Source: Rhexocercosporidium sp. MPI-PUGE-AT-0058
Lineage: Eukaryota; Ascomycota; Leotiomycetes; Helotiales
DNA: 64,000 nucleotides
Direction: 5' to 3'
NCBI GenBank assembly: GCA_020746875.1
Contig: JAGTJL010000001.1
Location: 2,852,001-2,916,000, forward strand
Shown one piece after another: positions 1 through 10,329 of the stretch. The stretch's first letter is position 1. Each line of letters begins with the position of its first letter. Below the pieces are notes generated by a model. It was not told the DNA's origin. It searched no databases and worked only from the letters and a program-made list of their open reading frames with translations. The position numbers and the translations under genes were made by a program.

Positions 1-761
1 GCCTGATCGATCATGCCACGAACCTTCTGAACGACTTGACGACGGACAGAGCTTCCCGTGATGCTTCATCTCGTCCCCTCATTTTCGTCACTCACAGCCT
101 CGGCGGCCTTGTCTGCAAGGAGGCCATTCTCCTCTCGCGAAATAACCCCGAATCTCATCTTCGGGGCATATTCGATTGCACCAATGGCATCGTATTCATG
201 GGCACTCCTCACAAGGGGTCCTGGATGGCCGACTGGGCCAAGATACCGGCTTCGGCTCTCGGTCTCGTCAAGTCCACCAACAAGTTGCTGTTAGAGATCT
301 TGGAGACGGATAACCAGTTCCTAGAGTCCATTCAGGTCAGGTTCTGGTCGATGATACGGGAACTGCGAGAAGCCGGCAGGCGTCTTGAGGTCACATGCTT
401 CTTTGAAGAACTGCCTCTGCCTGTGGTCGGGAAAGTTGTGTCCAAGGAATCAGCCACCCTTGAAGGTTACAGTTCTTTCAGCATTCACGCCAACCATAGA
501 GACATGGTCAGGTTTGGCTCCGCGGAAGACAATGGATTCGAAAGGTTGCTTGGCGAGCTGATCAGATGGGAATCACAAATCAGGGATTCAGTCGCTAGTC
601 AACCAACACGATTGATGGAAGGAAAGGTCGAGGGGCCGGGCCACACGTTTTCCAATTTCAGTGGCGAGCAATTCAACGCTCCTGGTGGAACTCAGAACAT
701 CGCCAAGGGCGAGGGCAACCAGTTCCCTGGGTCAACTTTTAGCGGGTCTGTTCAATTTTGA
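1..761 (+). CDS. SesB-like serine esterase/lipase with C-terminal sigma amyloid motif, 5' partial
   Basis: The open frame enters from the window edge (frame from base 3) and ends at TAG 759-761, so the N-terminus is missing. The visible part has the alpha/beta-hydrolase nucleophile elbow FVTHSLGGLV (about base 80-110), a GTPHKGSW motif typical of fungal NLR-associated esterases, and a late His (ANHRDMVRFGS) that can be the catalytic base. The last 35 or so residues change character to Gly/Asn/Gln-rich sequence ending in GNQFPGSTFSGSVQF. That tail matches the sigma-type amyloid motif of fungal SesB effectors and is shared with the SesA-like and NLR genes next door. Family knowledge: such esterases are cell-death effectors switched on by amyloid templating from an NLR. 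The role here is inferred from domain pairing and neighbours. Confidence 0.82.
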   Translation, partial: LIDHATNLLNDLTTDRASRDASSRPLIFVTHSLGGLVCKEAILLSRNNPESHLRGIFDCTNGIVFMGTPHKGSWMADWAKIPASALGLVKSTNKLLLEILETDNQFLESIQVRFWSMIRELREAGRRLEVTCFFEELPLPVVGKVVSKESATLEGYSSFSIHANHRDMVRFGSAEDNGFERLLGELIRWESQIRDSVASQPTRLMEGKVEGPGHTFSNFSGEQFNAPGGTQNIAKGEGNQFPGSTFSGSVQF

Positions 762-1045
762 TCCGACTCTGCTCTGGGAACAGAAGATACCAAGGGTCGA
801 AAGTCGGGTTCTCGATGATATGTTAGTCGTTATTGGTTGGTCTTGAAAATGCCTAGGTAGAGATGGATAAACTTGCAAGTCAAAGCTGTTATATATAGTA
901 TGTGACATTGACTTGCGCTTTATCTTACTGATTCATTTGTTCAGAGTTCAGACGCGGCGTGAGTGCTCTCGAACAACGCTACTAACTAAACGCGCCATAA
1001 GTCGAGTTTGCAGTCTCTTGGATGTCAAACTGGTGGGCGAATAGT

Positions 1046-1093
1046 GGTAACCAATTCCCCAGGGCCAGCTTCAGTGGACCCTGTGCATTTTAG
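1046..1093 (+). pseudogene. Decayed extra copy of the sigma motif tail
   Basis: This frame reads GNQFPRASFSGPCAF and then a TAG stop, aligning residue by residue with the end of the SesB-like protein (GNQFPGSTFSGSVQF). No open frame leads into it. The DNA after it (about 1150-1255) resembles the 3' flank of the SesB-like gene (about 900-1000): both have a CATTGRCTTGCGTTT-like stretch, then ATCTTRCTG, then ACTAAACGC. It therefore looks like the remains of a tandem duplication of the gene's 3' end. Confidence 0.6.
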
Positions 1094-1309
1094 CTAGGAG
1101 GGTCTTCGACTGCATGTGTGAAGATGTCTATGCAGAGATCAATAATTTGTTACATTGGCTTGCGTTTCATCTTGCTGTGAATCATTTCTTTAAAACTAAC
1201 GATGTTGAGGAAGTGACAGTTCTCAAACTACAATACTAAACGCACAATACCGTTCCGCACTACCTAGACATCAAGGCCGGCCTTCGCTCCTTACTATCTT
1301 AACCTAAAA

Positions 1310-1939
1310 TCAAGCAAAGGACACAGTCGAATAGAAGTTAGCCCCAGGAAGTTGGGGGCCCTTGCCCTCGCCCTTGGTGATGTTCTGAGTTCCACCAGGA
1401 GCGTTGAATTGCTCGCCACCGAAATTGGAAAACGAATTGCCCGACCCCTCGTTTGGCACAGACGGCTCCATCTTGGACAACTTGTCTATTGCTTCGCGCA
1501 ATCCCTTGACGTGATCTTCCATTGCAGCCTTAATCGCATCGTTCTCGGCCAGGTCGCATACATCCTTCATCATCCCAGTCGTCAAGACCTCCACTGTCCT
1601 TCCCTGGCCATGTCGTTGCACGGCCGCTTTGTAACGCTGGAACCTCGAAGTCTCCGGTGCTTGAGCGACGTCCTTGAATATGCTCTCAGACAGCTTTGCT
1701 TTTGTATTGCAGGCCTGCAGTGAGCGTATGGCGCTTTGGGGATCTCCGGCTAGGTTGCGTCCGTCTAGTTGAGTGTTGGCTCCCTGGAGAGCCTCCCGGA
1801 CAAGGAGTAGCCCTCGACCTGCTTCATGGAAGGCCTCTCGGAGACCCTTATCATCCTTGACAGTATTGTAGTGTTTCGTGGTGGCCTCGAGAGCGGCGAT
1901 CGTGCTGGAGATCAAGCTAGTGACGTTGGTGCCTGCCAT
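1310..1939 (-). CDS. SesA/HeLo-like domain protein with C-terminal sigma amyloid motif
   Basis: Single-exon gene of about 209 residues. I start it at the ATG at 1937-1939 (MAGTNVTSL) because the helical domain begins there; an in-frame ATG 17 codons upstream adds only a hydrophobic, non-conserved lead. Residues 1-150 are the all-helical SesA/HeLo-like N-terminal domain found at the head of fungal NLRs and in stand-alone effectors (AALEATTKHYNTVKDDKGLREAFHE-type start, then alternating helices). Residues 170-209 are Gly/Asn-rich (SFSNFGGEQFNAPGG, GTQNITKGEG) and end GPQLPGANFYSTVSF, the sigma motif. It is convergent to the SesB-like gene and divergent from the NLR. By family knowledge it would be a membrane-acting cell-death effector triggered by amyloid templating. 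Function is inferred. Confidence 0.82.
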   Translation of the reverse strand: MAGTNVTSLISSTIAALEATTKHYNTVKDDKGLREAFHEAGRGLLLVREALQGANTQLDGRNLAGDPQSAIRSLQACNTKAKLSESIFKDVAQAPETSRFQRYKAAVQRHGQGRTVEVLTTGMMKDVCDLAENDAIKAAMEDHVKGLREAIDKLSKMEPSVPNEGSGNSFSNFGGEQFNAPGGTQNITKGEGKGPQLPGANFYSTVSFA

Positions 1940-3483
1940 CTTTGTACGCAGGATGAGATTAAGGATAATAGTATGGTTCGGTGCGGCCAACTTCTAATAT
2001 TTTTCCTCAATTCGGACAAGTTACTTAGCGAGAAGTTCGCGAGAGAATGCGTGTATAGAACAGAACAGATCTGCTGATGGGACTCGAGAAGGAACAAATA
2101 TATTGCCGCTTACAGTGCCTAGAATATGTTTTCCTTCTCTTTTGTGGGACAACCTTCTTTCTTGCAGAGGGCTCGATCAGACAAGACCACTTGCGCATAC
2201 TCCGTAGCCTCCTTATCGCACCCTCGTTGCGAGCCAATGAGATGTTATCAGTCTAATATGAGGCTGGCTGAGTGCTCTGTCCGTGGTCACACGTCACTCC
2301 CCACTACTTTAAGCCCCGATGTGGGGTGCCCCCGGGCGGACAGATTCGGTACTGGCCATTAGTTGAGCCAAGTTGAGCCAACACCTGCGGCCGACATCAC
2401 ATCCTGCTTACAGTAGTAATTTCAAACCCCCAATCGGTCCTGTTAAGCACGGAATTTGCAGGGCGCTAAAGAAAAAGAAATCGTAGTCCAGAAAATATCC
2501 CTCATAGAGTGTGGCTGTGTGGGTAACAGGTGAGAATGCAAAGGTGGTGCAAGGGTTGCATATCTGATAAAAGCGGACGCTAAACCACGGCTAAGGCTTC
2601 AAACTATTGGTTTTGACCAAGTTGCCGACCAACCACATTTTAGTTATTACGAAGTTCCCAGCGCCACAACCCCATTTGTTCTCCAACAGAATGCATCACC
2701 ACCTGCATTGAAGAAACCAATCCCCACTCCAGAGATGGGCAACTGTGCCAAGCTAATCCATTCTGGACATCTTGTGCCAGCCTGAGCAAACACATCCATC
2801 CGCTGGATCAGCAGGTTCGTCCACCGAGGGTCCAGAGAACATACCAAGTCGCTCCAACAGTCGACATACAACACATCAGCCAGTTAGTGCATCGGTTAGT
2901 GCATCGCTGAATAGTTGCCTGTCCTCTACGACCTGTTCCTGCCGAGCGCGCTACGCTCAAACGTCTCGTCTTAGCTTGCAAGGGCAGAATGTGAAGAGTC
3001 ATTATAATCTAATGATTAGGCTGCTTTTGCACTTCGCAGGCGTTAAGCTGCCGCTGGGCTCGCGAACGAACCTCTACGTGCTGTACAGTACTTGTTTTGT
3101 TCTTCTCATTATGGCTGGAGTCTCGTTTGTACCCCTCTATGTCCCGTCTGATAGCGCTATCACAGTTTCGCGAAGCTCCATTGACGACGCCCAGCTGGCC
3201 ACCTCCAGCCTCTTCAGCTCCGCGATAAGCGCCTAAGAATATCCCACAGGTTCACTTCGCATCTTCTCGCACATTTATTTGCCCTTCTCCCGACGAAGAG
3301 GTTTTCATAGTCATCTTCTTTTCCCCGCTTTTGTCATTTCGCCGGAAATACCAGCCCTGTGAGGAGTGTTTGCTTAGTAAAGCCCTCGGATCTACCCGCT
3401 GTATTCAAGCTCACTTTCGTCAGGCGCAACTCCAATTATCTTAGCTTCGTCCTCGGCACTTCTTCAATTAATCTAACGTGGCA
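1940..3483. other. Shared upstream region between the SesA-like gene and the NLR
   Basis: About 1.5 kb between the divergent SesA-like and NLR starts, presumably holding both promoters. I see two short tandem duplications: a GTTGAGCCAA pair near 2363-2382 and a GTTAGTGCATCG pair near 2883-2907. Pyrimidine-rich stretches precede the NLR start (3240-3350). No coding frame is convincing. Confidence 0.4.
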
Positions 3484-6400
3484 ATGGAGAAATACACGGA
3501 CGCAACATCTCAGTCGCCTGCCAGCTATCCGTCGGGAAGCGAGCAACCGCAAGCAAGCGGCGACCTTACCCTATCCAATCCACGATCACGCCCCGAGACA
3601 GAATACTCTGAGCCGTCTTCCGGGAGCTCATCCTTTAACAACCGCGGCCCTGGGGCTCAATTCAACAATCTTGGGGTACTCAGAACATCAGCAATGGCCT
3701 TGGCCCTCAACTCCCTGGGGCTAGTTTCAGTGGGACTGTGTATTTTGGCAACATATATCGTGAGTTGGTGTTAATGTTATCGTAAATCATCTACATGGCT
3801 AAGTCTAGCTATGATTTCACACGCAGGAATTAAAGTGAGTTAAAAGTACATACTAATTCTCGGCAGAGACACCGAAAGAGCCGGCCCGGAGTAAGAAGGA
3901 AAACGACTTTCTGAAGTGTCTCTATGCATCACCATACCGAGATCGAAAAGACCGAAACCCAGATCGGGTCCCAGGGACATGTGACTGGTTCGTGTCTCAT
4001 GAGCTCTTTCGTGGCTGGCAAGAGAGCAAGTCATCAAGAATACTTTGGGTGTCTGCAGATCCCGGATGCGGAAAATCGGTTTTAGCAAAGTACCTGGTTA
4101 ATTCTGTTCTTCCGACCACAGAATCCAGAACAGTGTGTTACTTCTTCTTCAAGGACGACTTTGAGGACCAGAGAAATGTGGTTAGCGGTCTTTGCTGTAT
4201 CCTACGCCAGCTTTTCAAGCAGAAACGCATCCTGCTCTCTGATGCAATTCTCGATCAGTTCGACACCGACGGAGAAAAGTTCACCAGCTCATTCCATGAA
4301 CTTTGGCAAACCCTTATTAACGCCGCAAAAGATAAGAATGCCGGCGAAATCATCTGTCTTCTCGATGCGATCGACGAATGCGAAGATCAAGGAAGGTCTC
4401 AGCTCATCAAGGCATTACGCCTATACAGCACAGAGAGCAACTTTAATTTGAAGTTTCTCTTGACATCTCGGCCCTATCATAAAATTTGGCTAGGATTCCA
4501 GCCGCTAGAAGAAGCTCCAGGGTTACCAGTAATTCATTTGAGTGGGGAAGATGAGGTTGAGATGGGAAAGATTTCCCGAGAGATCGATATTTTCCTCAAA
4601 GCCAGAGTCCAGGAGATCAAAAAACCACAGAAGCTTACAGATGACCAGCAAGACCTTCTATTGCGAGGGCTCATGCGTGTTCCTAATAGGACATACTTAT
4701 GGGTACACCTTACCTTGAACTTGATAGAGCAAGACATCAACATCGACATCGACAAAACTGGAATAGCCAAGGCCACTTCTTGCCTTCCCAAAACAGTTGA
4801 CGAGGCATACGAGAGGATCCTCTCTAAGAGTCCCAATTCCGAAGTGGCAGAGAAGATACTGCATATCGTTGTGGCAGCAGCACGGCCCTTGACCTTGAGA
4901 GAGATGGACTTGGCGTTAGATCTTCGAGAAGATCATCAGTCCTATAGTGACCTCCATCTCACACCCGAAGACCATTTCCGTGGGAAGGTACGAGAAAACT
5001 GCGGGCTCCTCGTGACGATCATCAACTCGAAAATCTACCTGCTTCACCAAACCGTGAAGGAATTCTTAGTTCAAAACGATACAGTGAATTCTCCTAAAGG
5101 CGTTCATGGAGATCTCAAATGGAAACACTCACTACGACCGCAAGAATCTCATCGTATTCTTACCGAGATCTGCATCTGGTACCTACTTCTCGCAGAATTT
5201 GAGACCCATCCTCTTGACGAGAACGGACCACTGTCCCAATACGTTGAGCGTTATACCTTCCTCGACTACTCTGCCAAACATTGGACCGACCACCTCCGAG
5301 AGTCGCAAGTCGAGATACAAGACGCATTAACAGAATCAACACTGAGAATCTGTGATATAAGTTCAAGGCGTTACCTGACTTGGTTCAGAATCTATTGGAC
5401 AAGCACAAAAACAGATTTTCCCTTGGGGTTCACCACCCTTATGATTGCGTCCTATTTCGGACTGAGGGCAGCGATGGGGCGTTTGCTTAGGATTGGTGAC
5501 ATCGACCCGAATACTCAGGATAAAACATACCAGCGGTCGGCGCTATCTTGGGCAGCAGGAAGGGGCTTTGACGCCGTTATCAACCTGTTGATCAAAGGCG
5601 CTACCAGAAATATGTTCAATGTAAAGCTGGGGAGGAAGAAAGCCAAAGTTAACTCGGTAGATAAATATGGTCGGACGCCATTAACGTATGCTGTTTGGGA
5701 TGGGAACGTGGCCGTCGTCGAGCTGCTCATTAAGGCGGGGGCCAGAGTGAACTCGGAAGATAAGATTGGAGGGACGCCATTATCTTATGCCGCTTGTAAT
5801 GAAGATAAGAAGGTGTTCGAGCTACTGCTCAAGAAAGGAACCCAAGTTGATTCAGTGGACGACATTAGTAAGAAGCTACTGTTCTCCGCTGCGGAGAAGG
5901 GCGATGAGGCAGTTGCTAAGCTACTGCTCGAGGCGGGCAGAGTCGACGTCGAGGCGCAGGATGATTTCGGTCGGACGCCACTGTTGTACGCCGCGGAGAG
6001 AGGTCATGCGGCGGTAGTGGAAGTGCTGCTCAAGAAGGCCAAGATCAATGCCCAGGACAAGATGGGAGCGACGGCGTTGCACTGGGTGGCGCGGAATGGA
6101 CATGGGGCAGTAATGTCACTTCTGTTGAAGAACGGAGTTGACATTAAAGCGAGAGACAAATGTCGTGGCACACCATTAGCCTGGGCAATTGAAGGCGACT
6201 TCGAAACGGGCATTAGGATATTGCTCGGAGAAACCTCAGAAGTGGAGTACTGGTATAACCCTGTGAGTGTACCGAAGCCTGAGATAAGCAAATCTCTCCG
6301 TCGACTCAATAGCTGACATTACCTTCTTTGGCTGTTATAGGTTGTAAGTGAACTCGACCCGCCTTGCGTTGCGCTGAATCGGTTATTAATGTTGGCGTCT

Positions 6401-9400
6401 TTGGCTGTTATAGGTTGTAAGTGAACTCGACCCGCCTTGCGTTGCGCTGAATCGGTTATTAATGTTGGCGTCTTTGGCTGTTATAGGTTGTAAGTGAACT
6501 CGACCCGCCTTGCGTTGCGTTGAATCGGTTACTAATGTTGTTATTTTTGGCTGTTATAGGAAGTAAGCAAACTCGACCCGCCTTGCGTTGCGCTGAATCG
6601 GTTATTAATGCCGCTTTCTTTGGTTATTATAGATTGTAAGTGAACTCGACCTGCCTTACGTTGCGTTGAATTGGTTACTAATGTTGTTATTTTTGGCTGT
6701 TATAGGATGTAAGTAAACTCGACCCGCCTTGCGTTGCGCTGAATCGGTTACTAATGCCGTTTTCTTTGGTTGTTATAGGATGTAAGTGAACTCGACGCGC
6801 CTTGTATTTCGCTGAATCAGTTACTAATGCCGCTATCTTTGGCTGTTATAGTATGTAAGTGAACTCGACCCGTCTTGCGTTGCGCTGAATCGGTTACTAA
6901 TGCCGCCTTCTTTGGTTGTTATAGGTTGTAAGTGAACTCGACTCGCTTTGCGTTGCGCTGAATCGGTTATTAATGTTGGCGTCTTTGGCTGTTATAGGTT
7001 GTAAGTAAACTCGACCCGCCTTGCGTTGCGCTGAATCGGTTACTAATATTGTTATTTTTGGCTGTTATAGGATGTAAGTAAACTCGACCCGCCTTGCGTT
7101 GCGCTGAATCGGTTACTAATGTTGTTATTTTTGGCTGTTATAGTATGTACGTGAACTCGACTCGCCTTGCGTTGCGCTGAATCGGTTACTAATGTTATTA
7201 TTTTTGGCTGTTATAGGTTGTAAGTGAACTCGACCCGCCTTGCGTTGCGTTGAATCGGTTACTAATGTTGTTATTTTTGGCTGTTATAGGAAGTAAGCAA
7301 ACTCGACCCGCCTTGCGTTGCGCTGAATCGGTTATTAATGCCGCTTTCTTTGGTTATTATAGATTGTAAGTGAACTCGACCTGCCTTACGTTACGTTGAA
7401 TTGGTTACTAATGTTGTTATTTTTGGCTGTTATAGTATGTAAGTGAACTCGACCCGCCTTGCGTTGCGCTGAATCGGTTACTAATGCCGCCCTCTTTGGC
7501 TGTTATAGGGTGTAAGTGAACTCGACTCGCCTTGCGTTACGCTGAATCGGTTACTAATGTTATTATTTTTGGCTATTATAGCTTGTAAGTAAACTCGACC
7601 TGCCTTGCGTTGCGTTGAATCGGTTATTAATGCCGCCCTCTTTGGCTGTTATAGGATGTAAGTGAACTCGACGCGCCTTGCGTTGCGCTGAATAGGTTAC
7701 TAATGCTATTATCTTTGGCTATTATAGGGTGTAAGTAAACTCGACCCGCCTTGCGTTGCGTTGAATCGGTTACTAATGCCGCCTTCTTTGGTTGTTATAG
7801 GTTGTAAGTGAACTCGACCTGCTTTGCGTTGCGTTGAATTAGTTATTAATGTTGCCGTCTTTGGCTGTTATAGGAAGTAAGTGAACTCGACCTGCCTTGC
7901 GTTGCGCTGAATTAATTATTAATGTTGTTATTTTTGGCTGTTATAGGTTGTAAGTGAACTCGACCCGCCTTGCGTTGCGCTGAATTGGTTATTAATGCCG
8001 CCCTTTTTTGTTGTTATAGGGTGTAAGTGAACTCGACCCGCCTTGCGTTACGCTGAATCGGTTATTAATGTTATTATTTTTGGCTGTTATAGGAAGTAAG
8101 TAAACTCAACCCGCCTTGCGTTGCGCTGAATCGGTTATTAATGTTATTATTTTTGGCTGTTATAGCGTGTAAGTAAACTCGACCTGCCTTGCGTTGCGTT
8201 GAATCGGTTACTAATGCCGCCCTCTTTGGCTGTTATAGGATGTAAGTGAACTCGACGCGCCTTGTATTTCGCTGAATCGGTTACTAATGTTATTATTTTT
8301 GGCTGTTATAGGAAGTAAGTAAACTCAACCCGCCTTGCGTTGCGCTGAATCGGTTATTAATGTTATTATTTTTGGCTGTTATAGCGTGTAAGTAAACTCG
8401 ACCTGCCTTGCGTTGCGTTGAATCGGTTACTAATGCCGCCCTCTTTGGCTGTTATAGGATGTAAGTGAACTCGACCCGCCTTGTATTTCGCTGAATCGGT
8501 TACTAATGTTGTTATTTTTGGCTGTTATAGTATGTAAGTGAACTCGACCCGCCTTGCGTTGCGCTGAATCGGTTACTAATGCCGCCCTCTTTGGCTGTTA
8601 TAGGGTGTAAGTGAACTCGACCCGCCTTGCGTTGCGCTAAATCGGTTATTAATGTTGTTATTTTTGGCTGTTATAGTATGTAAGTGAACTCGACCCGCCT
8701 TGCGTTGCGTTGAATCGGTCACTAATGCCGCTATCTTTGGCTGTTATAGTTTGTAAGTGAACTCGACCCGCCTTGCGTTGCGTTGAATCGGTTACTAATG
8801 CTATTATCTTTGGCTGTTATAGTTTGTAAGTGAACTCGACCCGCCTTGCGTTGCGTTGAATCGGTCACTAATGTTGTTATTTTTGGCTGTTATAGGGTGT
8901 AAGTAAACTCGACCCGCTTTGCGTTGCGCTAAATCGGTTACTAATGCCATTATCTTTGGCTTTTATAGGGTGTAAGTAAACTCGACCCGCCTTGCGTTGC
9001 GCTGAATCGGTTACTAATGTTGTTATTTTTGGCTGTTATAGCTTGTAAGTAAACTCGACCCGCCTTGCGTTGCGTTGAATCGGTCACTAATGTTGTTATT
9101 TTTGGCTGTTATAGGGTGTAAGTAAACTCGACCCGCCTTGCGTTGCGCTGAATCGGTTACTAATGTTGCTATTTTTGGCTGTTATAGGATGTAAGTAAAC
9201 TCGACCCGTCTTGCGTTACGCTGAATCGGTTATTAATGCCATTATCTTTGGCTGTTATAGTATGTAAGTGAACTCGACCCGTCTTGCGTTGCGTTGAATC
9301 GGTTATTAATGTTGTTATTTTTGGCTGTTATAGGGTGTAAGTGAACTCGACCCGCCTTGCGTTGCGTTGAATCGGTTACTAATGCCGCCTTCTTTGGTTA

Positions 9401-9993
9401 TTATAGGTTGTAAGTGAAATCGACCCGCCTTGCGTTGCGTTGAATTAATTACTAATGTTGCCGTCTTTGGCTGTTATAGGAAGTAAGTGAACTCGACCCG
9501 CCTTGCGTTGCGTTGAATCGGTCACTAATGTTGTTATTTTTGGCTGTTATAGGGTGTAAGTAAACTCGACCCGCTTTGCGTTGCGCTAAATCGGTTACTA
9601 ATGCTATTATCTTTGGCTGTTATAGGGTGTAAGTAAACTCGACCCGCCTTGCGTTGCGCTGAATCGGTTACTAATGTTGTTATTTTTGGCTGTTATAGCT
9701 TGTAAGTAAACTCGACCCGCCTTGCGTTGCGCTGAATCGATTACTAATGCCGCATTCTTTGGCTGTTATAGCGTGTAAGTAAACCTGGTTAGTTCTCAGT
9801 AGGAATATTCATTTAACGACGCTAGACGCCGCTCATGCGGGCTGTGGAGAGAGGAAATCAAACTGCCATCAGCCTGCTACTTGAGAAGGGTGCTACTCCA
9901 AACTCCGTAGGCGCGTATGGTCAGTCGCCTCTGTCGTTGGCTGAGGGAAACGAGACTGTTATCAAGTTGCTGGAATCGTATAGAAAGTCTTGA
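3484..9993 (+). CDS. NLR (STAND) protein: sigma motif, NACHT, ankyrin repeats; frameshift in motif and intron array in repeats
   Basis: The model is exon 1 at 3484-3759, an intron at 3760-3866, a main exon at 3867-6262, the intron array, and a last exon at 9826-9993. Exon 1 gives a Ser/Pro-rich leader and then the sigma motif (QFNNLG, GTQNISNG, GPQLPGASFSGTVYF). The motif is split over two frames at the GGGG run 3673-3676, and only the second frame joins the NACHT exon in phase. The main exon shows Walker A (DPGCGKSVLAKYL, about 4060), Walker B (LLDAIDECED, about 4360) and LLTSRPY. Ankyrin repeats run from about 5430 (GRTPLTYAVWDG, GATALHWVARNG). The last exon continues them (TPLMRAVERG, GQSPLSLAEGNE) and ends at TGA 9991-9993. 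Exon ends at 6262 and 9825/9826 are both phase 0. The known role of such proteins is ligand sensing and seeding of amyloid on SesA/SesB effectors. The motif frameshift may make it non-signalling, or may be a homopolymer error. Confidence 0.85.
6341..9774 (+). repeat. Tandem array of 47 x 73-bp intron-like units inside the NLR gene
   Basis: From the first triplet at 6341 to the last at 9772 the register advances by exactly 73 nt 47 times (3,431 nt). Each unit reads NNN, then GTAAGTRAACTCGACCCGCC, then TTGCGTTGCGYTGAATCGG, then TTAYTAATG, a T-rich tract and GGCTGTTATAG. That is a 5' splice site, a branch-point-like TACTAAT/TATTAAT and a 3' splice site, so each unit is a potential 70-nt intron followed by 3 nt. 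I read all units: GT and TATAG are kept everywhere. The donor deviates only as GTAAGC (near 6563 and 7293) and GTACGT (near 7147). The array starts inside the 3' end of a normal-looking intron (donor GTGAGT at 6263, CTGAC at 6313) and stops ten bases into a final one (9775-9825, TTTAACGAC branch, GCTAG acceptor). Confidence 0.95.
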
Positions 9994-10329
9994 TAGTATC
10001 ATCTTCCCAAACGTCGTCGACAAACACTGAAGTACGACCGCGAACTCTCTGAATCCGTCACGGTGGGCTGATATGATTGAGGAAAGGGGGATTGTCCGCA
10101 ATCAGTAGATTATCGCCAAGCGAGTGTGTGGGATAGCTTGGGAACTAACTGGAAGAAACGATGCTATGGCTGATTTGCCTTACTGATACTTTCAGATCTA
10201 ATCTCAACCTCCCTCTCCTTCGACTTCGTCCAGTATCAACACTTGCAGACTCCCTATAGCCGGCTTTTATTGTGGAAAGGCTTTCGTAAACAGTATGTGG
10301 ACTCTTTCCATGCCAGCTCCTGATTCTTC
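9994..10329. other. NLR 3' flank, no gene seen
   Basis: Follows the NLR stop. I see no coding frame, repeat or RNA gene; it is likely the 3' untranslated region and spacer to the protease relic. Confidence 0.35.

Noticed and set aside
3359..3724. Plus frame of 121 codons overlapping the NLR start
   Set aside because: Wrong frame for both halves of the sigma motif and no family resemblance.
6341..9774. CRISPR-like or plain satellite reading of the 73-bp repeats
   Set aside because: No unique spacers, head-to-tail identical period, eukaryotic gene context, and every unit has splice signals; an intron-unit array explains it better.
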